Shown piece after piece: positions 18,184-27,280 of a stretch of 64,000 bases of DNA. Each line of letters opens with the position of its first letter. Positions within the stretch are counted from its first letter, which is position 1. Below the pieces are notes generated by a model. The model did not search any database. It worked only from the letters and a program-made list of their open reading frames with translations, and had not been told where the DNA came from. The position numbers and the translations under genes are program-made. Where the stretch lies: contig NZ_OZ038523.1 of the NCBI RefSeq assembly GCF_964036595.1, positions 710,501 to 774,500 of the forward strand, given 5' to 3'. This DNA is from Tenacibaculum sp. 190524A05c. Lineage in GTDB: Bacteria > Bacteroidota > Bacteroidia > Flavobacteriales > Flavobacteriaceae.

Positions 18184-19737
18184 CTACTCTTCTGGTGGTG
18201 GGTGACCGAATATATCTTCATAAACTTCATCAAAGTTAGCTCTTAAGTAAGAATTTAACTTCTTACGATAATCATCTTGTAACCAATCAATGAAATTATG
18301 TGTAGACTTACAAATACATTTTGAATATCTGTGAATTCTATCATCTATATCTCCTCCTAACTTCTTCGCTAATAATAATGCATCAAAAACGTCTTCACTA
18401 TTCTCTATACACATCTTAGCATGATGCTCTATTGATTTCTCAAGAACTTTTTTAGAACTCTGTCCTGATTGAATTGTATCTACATATACTCGTTTAACAT
18501 CGAAGTATAAATCTTCGTCTTTTGTATTAGCAAATTCTTCTCTAACTGCTTCAGGTAATTCGTATCTAAAATTACTTTCAATATCCTCATCCGTAAGTAA
18601 GTTATCTAGATAAAAATTAGGAGCTCTAAACATTTTCTGCCAATCTAAATCCGCTCCCCATGGTCCAAATCTGTGGAAATTATTTCCTAAATCAATTACA
18701 TTAAAATTAGATTTTCCTGGAAGAATCCTTGATCCACGACCAATCATCTGATAATATAATGTCAAAGATTTTGTTGCTCTGTTTAAGATAATCGACTGAA
18801 CAGAAGGCTCGTCAAATCCTGTAGTTAAAATACTAACAGAAGTAATGATGGCATTTGGAGTTTGATTAAACCATTTTAAAATCGCATCACGCTCCTTTTT
18901 TGTATTTGTATTATCTAAATGTGCAATAGGGTATCCTGCTCTTTTGAACGTATCATACACATATAAAGATGTATTAATACCATTATTAAAGATTAAGGTT
19001 TTCGTTCCTTTAGCTCGTTCTTCATATGCTTGCAATAACTTAGAAAGCATATTCGTATTGGTATATAAATCTTCAGAAGATTTTACTGTATAATCTCCAT
19101 TTGCTCCAACTTCAAGTGAAGTTAAACCAACATTGTAAGAATATACACTTGCCTTTGCTAAATATTCATTATTAATTAAGGCTGCAATACTTTCTCCTAC
19201 GATTAATTCATCATAGTTATCTTTCATTGGCATTTTAATATTAGAACTTAACGGTGTTGCCGTAACTCCTAAAATGAAAGATTTATTGAAGAATTTAAAT
19301 AATTTAGTAAACGAATTATAGTGCGCCTCATCAATAATAACTAATCCTACATCTGATATATCAAGAATATCATCATTTAATCTATTATTTAGTGTTTCCA
19401 CCATTGCAACAAAACAATCATACTCATCTTGATCGTCTAAACTTGCTTTACTATCAATAATTTTATTTTCAACACCAAACTCTCCAAGCATTCTAGCCGT
19501 TTGTTTACATAATTCGATTCGGTGCGTCATAATAAGCACTTTCTTTTTGTAGTGCTTTAAATATTGACGTGTAATTTCAGAAAATATAACTGTTTTTCCT
19601 CCTCCTGTTGGCAATTGATACAGAAGATGATAATTTTCAGGGGCGTTTTCGAAACTCTTAAATATTTTAAATAATGCCTCTTTCTGGTAATCGTAAAGAC
19701 TTTTACCAACTTTATTTTTAGTTTCAGTAGTACTCAA
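18184..19737 (-). CDS. DEAH-box superfamily II helicase
   Basis: A two-domain SF2 helicase of the SSL2/RadD-like group. Motif I is QLPTGGGKTVIF (about residues 44-55), motif II VIIDEAHYN, motif III GVTATP and motif VI YYQMIGRGSRI. The N-terminal LYDYQKEALFKI is the Q-like segment. About 130 residues of acidic and helical sequence follow the core. It could act in DNA repair or RNA remodelling; nothing here decides between them. It is a monocistronic minus-strand gene, with a -7-like TATTTTTG upstream (plus 19759-19766). Confidence 0.9.
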   Translation of the reverse strand: MSTTETKNKVGKSLYDYQKEALFKIFKSFENAPENYHLLYQLPTGGGKTVIFSEITRQYLKHYKKKVLIMTHRIELCKQTARMLGEFGVENKIIDSKASLDDQDEYDCFVAMVETLNNRLNDDILDISDVGLVIIDEAHYNSFTKLFKFFNKSFILGVTATPLSSNIKMPMKDNYDELIVGESIAALINNEYLAKASVYSYNVGLTSLEVGANGDYTVKSSEDLYTNTNMLSKLLQAYEERAKGTKTLIFNNGINTSLYVYDTFKRAGYPIAHLDNTNTKKERDAILKWFNQTPNAIITSVSILTTGFDEPSVQSIILNRATKSLTLYYQMIGRGSRILPGKSNFNVIDLGNNFHRFGPWGADLDWQKMFRAPNFYLDNLLTDEDIESNFRYELPEAVREEFANTKDEDLYFDVKRVYVDTIQSGQSSKKVLEKSIEHHAKMCIENSEDVFDALLLAKKLGGDIDDRIHRYSKCICKSTHNFIDWLQDDYRKKLNSYLRANFDEVYEDIFGHPPPEE

Positions 19738-19790
19738 AAGGTGATTTTTTTAAAAACTCAAAAATACAACCTATTTAGTAATCCCCAGTG

Positions 19791-20198
19791 TTATTTTATG
19801 ATTTTTTCGAGATTAATTTGAGTAATATCATAATGTGATGCATGCAAAGCAGTTATTCCATTATGAATTAACAAAAGTTGTGGAGATTGATGCATTACTT
19901 GGAACTCATACCCTACTTCATTAGACACGTCACGGTAACTTAATAAATCCAAATAGTACATATCTATCTTATCACTTACACTCTCAGGAAAACCTTGGTC
20001 AAAATTTTTCAATACCGTTCTACTAATAACACATCTTGTAGAATGCTTAAAAATACCTACTACTTTTGATTTAGATTTTTTCTTTATTTCTTCAAATTGA
20101 CTTACAGAAGTTAATGGAATCCAATTTATTACGGACTTCACTTCTTTCTTTTCACTTTTCTCAGTCGATTTATTAAATATATTACCAAATATTCCCAT
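19791..20198 (-). CDS. ytxJ: YtxJ-like bacillithiol-system redox protein
   Basis: A monothiol thioredoxin-fold protein of 135 residues resembling the YtxJ family, which is associated with bacillithiol. The single active-site-like cysteine is C56 in FKHSTRCVISR, the family's hallmark. The segment QSPQLLLIHNG corresponds to the cis-Pro loop. Its presence implies that the organism probably makes bacillithiol; bsh biosynthesis genes are not in this window. It is transcribed divergently from clpB, with a TATTTTTG -7-like element on its strand at plus 20298-20305. Confidence 0.85.
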   Translation of the reverse strand: MGIFGNIFNKSTEKSEKKEVKSVINWIPLTSVSQFEEIKKKSKSKVVGIFKHSTRCVISRTVLKNFDQGFPESVSDKIDMYYLDLLSYRDVSNEVGYEFQVMHQSPQLLLIHNGITALHASHYDITQINLEKIIK

Positions 20199-20357
20199 TC
20201 TATATTATTTTACATTCATTGTCGAAGTTCTTTTCAACTCCTTTCAAACAAGACAAAAAGTCATTCAAAAACTCGTTTTAAAAGACAAATTGTCCTGCAA
20301 AAATACAAGATTTCAATTGGTATTGAATTTGTTCAGAGGATAAATAAAAAAATAAGA

Positions 20358-22964
20358 ATGAATTTCAATAACTATACAATAAAATCACAAGAGACTATTC
20401 AGCTTTCACAGCAAATAGCTCAAGAATATAATCACAATCAAATTGAAAATGAGCACATCTTAAAGTCTATGTTTCAAGTAGATGAAAATGTACTTCCTTT
20501 CATATTGAAAAAGTTAAATCTAAATATTGATTTAATACAAAATGTATTAGATCAACAATTGAATAGTTTCTCAAAGGTTAGTGGAGCTAATATTCTATTG
20601 TCACACGAAGCTACTAAAACATTAAACGAAGCTTCTATTATAGCTAAAAAGATGAGTGATGAATATGTTTCTATAGAACATCTTATCCTGGCTATATTTA
20701 AATCGAAAAGTCAAATTTCACAATTTTTAAAAGATCAAGGAGTTAATGAAAAAGGGTTAAAAGCTGCAATTGAAGAACTACGTAAAGGAAATAGAGTTAC
20801 TTCACAAAGTGCTGAAGAATCATACAATTCACTGAACAAATACGCTAAAAATTTAAATCAATTAGCACAAGACGGAAAATTAGATCCTGTTATTGGTAGA
20901 GATGAAGAAATTAGACGATTACTTCAGATTTTATCTAGAAGAACTAAAAATAATCCAATTCTTGTTGGAGAACCAGGAACCGGAAAAACTGCAATTGCAG
21001 AAGGATTAGCGCATAGAATTATTCGTGGAGATGTACCAGAGAACTTGAAAGATAAACTCATTTTCTCCTTAGATATGGGAGCATTAATTGCTGGAGCAAA
21101 ATTCAAAGGAGAATTTGAAGAGCGTTTAAAAGCAGTAATTAAGGAAGTAACTACATCTGAGGGCGATATTGTTTTATTCATTGACGAGATCCATACTCTA
21201 GTTGGTGCTGGTGGTGGTCAAGGAGCAATGGATGCTGCTAATATTTTAAAACCGGCTTTAGCCCGTGGTGAATTAAGAGCTATTGGAGCAACAACTTTAG
21301 ATGAATATCAAAAGTATTTCGAAAAAGATAAAGCTCTAGAGCGTCGTTTTCAAAAAGTAGTCGTTGACGAACCGGATACTGAAAGTGCGATATCAATTTT
21401 ACGTGGTATTAAAGAAAAGTACGAAACACACCATAAAGTGCGTATTAAAGATGAAGCTATTATTGGAGCTGTAGAACTTTCTCAACGTTATATTACTAGT
21501 CGTTTTTTACCAGACAAAGCCATTGATTTAATGGATGAAGCTGCTGCTAAATTACGTATGGAAATTAATTCTAAACCGGAAGAGTTAGATATTTTAGATC
21601 GTAAAATAATGCAGTTAGAAATTGAAATAGAGGCTATAAAACGTGAAAACGATGTCTCAAAATTAAAATCTCTAAATGCTGATTTAGCAAATCTGAAAGA
21701 AGAAAGAAATGAAATTAATGCAAAATGGCAATCTGAGAAAACTGTTGTTGATTCTATACAATCGCTAAAAACAGCTATTGAAGAATCTAAATTAGAGGCT
21801 GAAAAAGCTGAAAGAAATGGTGATTATGGACGCGTTGCAGAACTACGTTATGGGAAAATTAAAGAGCTTCAAGAAGAATTAGAAGAACAACAGAAAATTC
21901 TTTCTGAACAAGAAGATAACGCACTTATTAAGGAGGAAGTTACTTATGACAACATTGCTGAAGTAGTTGCAAAATGGACGGGAATTCCTGTAACTAAAAT
22001 GCTACAATCGGAACGTGAAAAATTATTACGATTAGAAGATGAATTACATAAGCGAGTGGTTGGACAAGAGGAAGCTATAGAAGCAGTTTCTGATGCCGTT
22101 AGAAGATCAAGAGCAGGATTGCAAAACCCAAATAAACCTATTGGTTCTTTCCTCTTTTTAGGGACGACGGGAGTTGGTAAAACGGAATTAGCCAAAGCTT
22201 TAGCTGAGTATTTATTTGATGATGATAATGCCATTACACGAATAGACATGAGTGAATATCAAGAGCGTCATTCTGTAAGTAGATTAGTGGGTGCGCCTCC
22301 TGGATATGTTGGTTATGATGAAGGTGGACAATTAACAGAAGCAGTGCGAAGAAAGCCCTATTCTGTTGTGCTTTTAGATGAAATTGAAAAAGCTCATCCA
22401 GATACTTTTAATATTCTGTTACAAGTATTAGATGAAGGTAGATTAACAGATAATAAAGGTCGTGTTGCTGATTTCAAAAACGCAATTATCATAATGACTT
22501 CAAATATGGGAAGTCATATTATTCAAGAGAAGTTCGAAACCATGAAAGGTGAGATACATTCAGCAATGGATTTAGCAAAAGATGAAGTTTTAGGGTTACT
22601 TAAACAAAGTGTCAGACCTGAATTCTTGAATCGAATTGACGATATAACTATGTTCACTCCACTTTCTGAACACAACATTAGAAACATTGTTGAAATTCAA
22701 TTGAACAGTGTTAAAAAAACAGTAGCCGAACAAAATATTGTTCTTGACGCAACTGAAGAAGCAATAAGCTATTTAGCTAAAAAAGGATATCAACCAGAAT
22801 TTGGAGCAAGACCCGTAAAAAGGGTTATTCAAAAAGAGGTTTTGAATACATTATCAAAAGAAATTTTATCAGGAAAAGTAACAACAGATAGTATCATTTT
22901 ATTAGATGCATTTGATGATGAATTGGTTTTTAGAAATCAATCAGAATTGGTAAGCAATTCATAG
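20358..22964 (+). CDS. clpB: ClpB disaggregase
   Basis: An AAA+ chaperone that resolubilises aggregated proteins together with DnaK. Order: N-domain (about residues 1-145), NBD1 with Walker A VGEPGTGKTA and the arginine-finger region DKALERRFQKV, the coiled M-domain (about 400-530, rich in Glu/Lys heptads), NBD2 with GTTGVGKTE and VVLLDEIEKAH, and the C-terminal domain with YQPEFGARPVKR. The 868-residue length is normal. No HrcA CIRCE-type inverted repeat was seen upstream. A terminator follows directly. Confidence 0.97.
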   Translation: MNFNNYTIKSQETIQLSQQIAQEYNHNQIENEHILKSMFQVDENVLPFILKKLNLNIDLIQNVLDQQLNSFSKVSGANILLSHEATKTLNEASIIAKKMSDEYVSIEHLILAIFKSKSQISQFLKDQGVNEKGLKAAIEELRKGNRVTSQSAEESYNSLNKYAKNLNQLAQDGKLDPVIGRDEEIRRLLQILSRRTKNNPILVGEPGTGKTAIAEGLAHRIIRGDVPENLKDKLIFSLDMGALIAGAKFKGEFEERLKAVIKEVTTSEGDIVLFIDEIHTLVGAGGGQGAMDAANILKPALARGELRAIGATTLDEYQKYFEKDKALERRFQKVVVDEPDTESAISILRGIKEKYETHHKVRIKDEAIIGAVELSQRYITSRFLPDKAIDLMDEAAAKLRMEINSKPEELDILDRKIMQLEIEIEAIKRENDVSKLKSLNADLANLKEERNEINAKWQSEKTVVDSIQSLKTAIEESKLEAEKAERNGDYGRVAELRYGKIKELQEELEEQQKILSEQEDNALIKEEVTYDNIAEVVAKWTGIPVTKMLQSEREKLLRLEDELHKRVVGQEEAIEAVSDAVRRSRAGLQNPNKPIGSFLFLGTTGVGKTELAKALAEYLFDDDNAITRIDMSEYQERHSVSRLVGAPPGYVGYDEGGQLTEAVRRKPYSVVLLDEIEKAHPDTFNILLQVLDEGRLTDNKGRVADFKNAIIIMTSNMGSHIIQEKFETMKGEIHSAMDLAKDEVLGLLKQSVRPEFLNRIDDITMFTPLSEHNIRNIVEIQLNSVKKTVAEQNIVLDATEEAISYLAKKGYQPEFGARPVKRVIQKEVLNTLSKEILSGKVTTDSIILLDAFDDELVFRNQSELVSNS

Positions 22965-22985
22965 TAGTAGTTTTTGAGTTAAGTG

Positions 22986-23026
22986 AAAAGCGATGTTTAT
23001 TTGATAAGCATCGCTTTTATTTTTAT
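22986..23026 (+). terminator. Intrinsic terminator of clpB
   Basis: The perfect 10-bp stem AAAAGCGATG/CATCGCTTTT (22986-22995 and 23009-23018) is followed by a T-rich tract. Confidence 0.85.
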
Positions 23027-23050
23027 TACATTCGTAACAAATCAAATCTT

Positions 23051-23551
23051 ATGAAAAAAATCATTTTAGTTCTTGTATTTATTTTTAGCATTCAAGGTGT
23101 TTCAGCACAATCAGAAACAACAACATATTATTTAATTCGTCATACTGATAAAGTGCTTAAAAACAAAGGAGATAGAGATCCAGATTTGACTAAAAAAGGA
23201 TATTTAAGAGCACAAAAATGGGCAGAAGTTCTTTCTGATGTAAAGTTTGATATGGTATATAGTTCTAATTACAAAAGAACTATAGAAACTGCAAAACCAA
23301 CAGCTAAAGCAAATAATATAGGAATCAACTTCTACGATCCTAAAAAATCATATGACAAAGCGTTTCAAAAAGCAACTAAAGGTAAAACTGTACTAATTGT
23401 AGGACATAGTAACTCAACTCCATCTTTTGTCAATAAGATTTTAGGCGAATCTAAATACGTTGAAATTGATGAAAGTAATTATACCAATTTATACATTGTT
23501 AACGTAAATAAAGACAGTAAAAACAGTACCCTTTTACATGTAGACTTTTAG
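23051..23551 (+). CDS. Secreted histidine phosphatase family protein
   Basis: A SixA/phosphoglycerate-mutase-like phosphatase with an N-terminal signal peptide (cleavage after about residue 19, GVSAQ). The catalytic LIRHTDK holds R30 and the phospho-accepting H31, and the second histidine lies in VLIVGHSNSTPSF. The 166-residue length matches the small SixA-like class. Being exported, it probably acts on an extracytoplasmic phosphoester; the substrate is unknown. Its stop overlaps the convergent RDD gene by 4 nt. Confidence 0.9.
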   Translation: MKKIILVLVFIFSIQGVSAQSETTTYYLIRHTDKVLKNKGDRDPDLTKKGYLRAQKWAEVLSDVKFDMVYSSNYKRTIETAKPTAKANNIGINFYDPKKSYDKAFQKATKGKTVLIVGHSNSTPSFVNKILGESKYVEIDESNYTNLYIVNVNKDSKNSTLLHVDF

Positions 23552-24363
23552 TCTTTTGTGTAATAATTAAAGTCTTTTAAAATCGTTGCTATAAAATCGA
23601 TATCAGGAGTTTCTTTTGGCTTTTTTATACCAGTAACTTCTTCGATTTTAGATCTTAATTTTATCAAAGTATTATAGTCCTTCTTGTTTTTTGCTCGAGT
23701 ATAAGTATCCTTTATTATTCGAGCATCATTATCAGAAAGTTTGATAACATTGGCATAAACAGGTTTATAATCTTCTTTTATATTCTCTAGAATCGTTTTA
23801 GCAAAACTGGCGTTATCTTTTAAGTACACCACAACTGTATTTGCAGAGATATCTCCTACTCTTTGGTTCTTAGAAGTAAAAACTATCATGAAAAAACCAA
23901 TTGATTTCCCAATAATAAAAATCATGTAAATCAATCCAAAATAGCTATTTACATATCCCATAGAATAAAAATAAACGAAGAGTAAAATAAACAAGTTAAA
24001 ATCAACCATTCGCATAAACCATCTGATTATATAATCGCCAATGGATGGTTTAAATCCTTCAATATTTATAACTCTCAACTTTAAAATTCTTTTACCTAAA
24101 GTTTGTCCATTCATTAAAATTTCTTGGTACAAAGAATAAAATGTAAGTGGCAAAAACATTAAAATATCAATAGCCTTAACCGACCAATAATCACCGTCTG
24201 TTGCATCTTTAATCAAAGAAAAATTAAACAGTTCTATAATTAAATAGATGTAAGCAAATTTTACTACGTTATCTATGATAAATGCGAGTAATCGTTGGCC
24301 AACGTTCGCCATCTCAAAATTTATCTTAACATTTTGTGTAGTATTTATTTGTAGCGTTTTCAT
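23548..24363 (-). CDS. RDD family membrane protein
   Basis: A membrane protein with an RDD domain (about residues 15-165): GQRLLAFIIDNVVKF at its start and GQTLGKRILKLRVI in the middle, then a basic soluble C-terminal tail of about 100 residues. I start it at the Met giving MKTLQINTTQN (24363), not at 24411, because the longer version would overlap the divergent gene's promoter and start and begins with an atypical basic stretch. It is divergent from the SpoIIM cluster, an arrangement common in Bacteroidota; its role there is unknown. Confidence 0.88.
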   Translation of the reverse strand: MKTLQINTTQNVKINFEMANVGQRLLAFIIDNVVKFAYIYLIIELFNFSLIKDATDGDYWSVKAIDILMFLPLTFYSLYQEILMNGQTLGKRILKLRVINIEGFKPSIGDYIIRWFMRMVDFNLFILLFVYFYSMGYVNSYFGLIYMIFIIGKSIGFFMIVFTSKNQRVGDISANTVVVYLKDNASFAKTILENIKEDYKPVYANVIKLSDNDARIIKDTYTRAKNKKDYNTLIKLRSKIEEVTGIKKPKETPDIDFIATILKDFNYYTKD

Positions 24364-24379
24364 ACAATTTTTACATTTG
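24348..24379 (+). promoter_or_regulatory. Promoter of the SpoIIM-DUF58 cluster
   Basis: TTTG (24348-24351), a 20-nt spacer and TACATTTG (24372-24379), both consensus. The expected transcription start is within a few nt of the ATG at 24385, so the mRNA may be leaderless or nearly so. Confidence 0.72.
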
Positions 24380-24384
24380 TCTCT

Positions 24385-25350
24385 ATGAGAGAGATCGCTT
24401 TTATAAAGCAAAATAAAGAAAAATGGCTTGAATTAGATGAAGTAATTTCAAATAATATTGAAAAAACTCCAGATGAAATTGCTGACTTGCATATCAAAAT
24501 CATGAATGATTTATCATATGCTCAAACCTTTTATCCTAAGAGTAATGTTGTTCCTTATTTGAACAAACTTGCCAAAAAAAGCTACAGCAAAATTTATCAT
24601 ACTAAAAAGCAAGAAAAAAATACATTAGTTGCTTTCTTTTTAGAAACAGTTCCTCTACTCTCTTACAAATACCGAAAGTACATATATGTTTCTTTCATCT
24701 TTTTCTTTATTTGTTTTTTCATTGGTTTATTGTCCACCTTTAACGATGAAAACTTTGCTCGTCAAATATTAGGTAATGGCTATATTGATGAAACTTTAGA
24801 GAATATTGAAAGTGGAGATGCATTAGCCATTTATAAAAATGGAAGTACTTGGGGAAGTTTTATTGGTATATTCAACAACAATCTACGTGTAGGATTAAAT
24901 ATGTTTTTATCCGGTTTATTCTTAGGAATAGGATCTGGTTTTTATATTATTCATAATGGAATTATGGTTGCCGTTTTCCAAGCTTTCTTTTATCAAAACA
25001 ATAGTTTTTTTGATAGTTTAAAAGGAATTTGGATTCATGGAACTTATGAAATTTTTGCAATGATTATTGAAGCTGCCTGTGGTTATATTATTGGTGCAAG
25101 TATTTTATTCCCAGGAGCACTTAGCCGTTTTGAATCCTTTAAAAAAGGACTTCGAGAAGCCTTTTATATATTCCTAAGTACCATACCATTTACTTTTGTC
25201 GCAGCTTTTTTAGAAGGTTATGTAACCCGATATTATAATCAAGTTCCAACCTTTGTTTGTATTCTCATTATCGCAACTTGTTTGGTAAGTATAAGTTACT
25301 ATTACTTAATATTTCCATTTAAAGTAGCGGCTAAAAATCAGGTTAAATAA
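24385..25350 (+). CDS. SpoIIM-like (stage II sporulation protein M family) membrane protein
   Basis: A 321-residue protein of the SpoIIM/DUF95 family. A soluble N-terminal part (about 1-95; MREAFIKQNKEKW-like opening, DLSYAQTFYPKSNVVPYLN) precedes about five to six membrane helices. The family GTYEIFAMIIEAACGY segment is conserved. Bacteroidota do not sporulate; the homologue is found with MoxR/DUF58 genes and is thought to act at the envelope. It is the first gene of a five- to six-gene plus-strand operon; its stop overlaps the next start region. Confidence 0.88.
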   Translation: MREIAFIKQNKEKWLELDEVISNNIEKTPDEIADLHIKIMNDLSYAQTFYPKSNVVPYLNKLAKKSYSKIYHTKKQEKNTLVAFFLETVPLLSYKYRKYIYVSFIFFFICFFIGLLSTFNDENFARQILGNGYIDETLENIESGDALAIYKNGSTWGSFIGIFNNNLRVGLNMFLSGLFLGIGSGFYIIHNGIMVAVFQAFFYQNNSFFDSLKGIWIHGTYEIFAMIIEAACGYIIGASILFPGALSRFESFKKGLREAFYIFLSTIPFTFVAAFLEGYVTRYYNQVPTFVCILIIATCLVSISYYYLIFPFKVAAKNQVK

Positions 25351-26063
25351 TGAGAAACTTTATTTTACTGTTTTTGCTGTGTATTGGAATTTCGTCATTT
25401 GGCCAAGATGATTATTCGGATGAAAATGAAAATACTTATGAATATGTTGATTATGGAACCGAAATCATTGAGGAACGTAGTTTTGATGAAGATTTAAAAT
25501 CAAAATATAACGGACCAGAATTTATATACACAGAAACCAAACCAGAGAAACCAAAACCTGAAAAAGATGACAAGTTAAGTCGTGATTTCTTTAAGGCATT
25601 AGTAGGATTTCTATCTACAGTATTTCCTTATTTATTGGCTTTAATCGTAGTCATCATTATTGTGAAAAGTGTACTCGCCGGAAATGCCGATTTCTGGAGG
25701 TTTAAAAAGAAAAAAATTGATAAGACTCCTTTAGTTATAACACAAGAGGAAGAAGAAAACATTCATGAAACAGATTATGAAAGATTGTTGCGTTTAGCGA
25801 TTGATGCTAATGATTACAGAAAAGCAACTCGTTATTATTATTTGCTTTTATTGAAAAGAATGAATGAGAAAGAATTAATTACCTATGATAAAGATAAAAC
25901 CAATTCTGAATATGTTTTTGATTTGCAAAAATTAGAGTTGAGAAAACAATTCTCTTATCTTTTATACATTTATGACTACGTATGGTATGGAGAGTTTAAA
26001 GTTGATGAATTGAACTTTATGACAATTGAAAATGAATATGAATCTTTCTTTAAACTATTATAA
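25350..26063 (+). CDS. DUF4129 domain membrane protein
   Basis: A 237-residue protein. The signal peptide (FLLCIGISSFGQ) is followed by an acidic, Pro/Lys-rich linker, one transmembrane segment (about residues 84-105) and a cytoplasmic C-terminal DUF4129 domain with YERLLRLAIDANDYRKATRYYYLLLL and YIYDYVWYGEF. Similar proteins sit beside MoxR/DUF58 genes in many phyla. Start and stop abut both neighbours, so it is part of the operon. Confidence 0.88.
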   Translation: MRNFILLFLLCIGISSFGQDDYSDENENTYEYVDYGTEIIEERSFDEDLKSKYNGPEFIYTETKPEKPKPEKDDKLSRDFFKALVGFLSTVFPYLLALIVVIIIVKSVLAGNADFWRFKKKKIDKTPLVITQEEEENIHETDYERLLRLAIDANDYRKATRYYYLLLLKRMNEKELITYDKDKTNSEYVFDLQKLELRKQFSYLLYIYDYVWYGEFKVDELNFMTIENEYESFFKLL

Positions 26064-26066
26064 TTG

Positions 26067-27278
26067 ATGATAAAGAAAAGATACATATCATTCATTTTAG
26101 CATCGATGGCAGCGTTAGTTCTAACAAGCTGTAAAAAGACGAATTGGCAAGAGAACTTCAGAGAACGTTCAAAAGAACCTTTTGGCACCTATATCGTACA
26201 ACAAGAAATTCAAGAATTATTTAAGGATGAACAAATCAATGTTCTTAATAAACATATTGATGACTATTTAATTGACATTTTCTATGACTATGAAGCGGAT
26301 TTTGCCAATTATGTTTGTATAAAACCTGTCGCTTATCGCTTAGGTCCTGAATCTACCAACAAATTATTACAATTCGCTGCTTCTGGCAATGATGTTTTCT
26401 TATCACTGAATTTCTTCAATAGTACTTTAGAAGAAACCTTAGGAATTGAAACAATAAATCTTGATTCGGACATTTACACTGTGGCGGATTTGAAAAAATT
26501 AAATGGAACTCTTGAATTAGAGAATAATGTATTTGAAAATACGAGTTTTAAATATGACCGAAACTTGAGGAAGAATTACTTCTCTAAATTTGATGAAGAA
26601 AGTACAACTATTCTAGGAACACAAGAAGTAAACGATACTATTCGTCCTAATTTTATTAAAGTACGTTACGAAAAAGGAAATATATTCTTACATACACAAC
26701 CGATAGCATTTACAAATTATTATTTGATCAATGGAAATCAAGAATATGTAGAAAATGTGTTTTCATATCTACCAAACAGAACCATAATTTGGGATCCACA
26801 GCGAAGAGCAAGCAGAAGACGTGGCGACGATGATAAAACATCTGCCCTGAGCTTTTTCATGAAACATCCTTCATTAAAATGGTCTCTTTATATTGCATTT
26901 ATTGGATTATTGCTATTCATGTTTTTAAATGCGAGAAGAAAACAACGTGCAATTCCTGAAGTAAAACAATTGAAAAATTCAACACAAGATTTTACACATA
27001 CTATCGCTAACTTATATTTAAAAGAAGAGAATCATAAAAATATAGTTTCTAAGAAAATCACCTATTTCTTAGAGAAAATCAGAACAAAATATCATCTAGA
27101 AACGAGAAATTTAAATTCTAGTTTTATAGAAAAACTCGCTGCAAAATCTGGTAATACAGAACACACAACAAAATATTTGATTAATACAATAATCGCATTA
27201 AACAAAAAATCTATCTGTACTCAAGATGAATTAGTTCGTTTGAATACATTGATAGAAAACTTTTTACAAAACAAGTAA
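26067..27278 (+). CDS. DUF4350-type lipoprotein with C-terminal membrane segment
   Basis: A 403-residue protein with a lipobox (ALVLTSCKK, Cys at about residue 22), a periplasmic domain related to DUF4350/GATase-like folds (FGTYIVQQEIQELF, RLGPESTNKLLQFAASGNDVFLS), one transmembrane helix near residue 275 (WSLYIAFIGLLLFMFLNARR) and a cytoplasmic helical tail. I start at the ATG at 26067; a TTG lies directly before it. It abuts the DUF4129 gene and is followed by moxR after 2 nt. Confidence 0.85.
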   Translation: MIKKRYISFILASMAALVLTSCKKTNWQENFRERSKEPFGTYIVQQEIQELFKDEQINVLNKHIDDYLIDIFYDYEADFANYVCIKPVAYRLGPESTNKLLQFAASGNDVFLSLNFFNSTLEETLGIETINLDSDIYTVADLKKLNGTLELENNVFENTSFKYDRNLRKNYFSKFDEESTTILGTQEVNDTIRPNFIKVRYEKGNIFLHTQPIAFTNYYLINGNQEYVENVFSYLPNRTIIWDPQRRASRRRGDDDKTSALSFFMKHPSLKWSLYIAFIGLLLFMFLNARRKQRAIPEVKQLKNSTQDFTHTIANLYLKEENHKNIVSKKITYFLEKIRTKYHLETRNLNSSFIEKLAAKSGNTEHTTKYLINTIIALNKKSICTQDELVRLNTLIENFLQNK

Positions 27279-27280
27279 TT

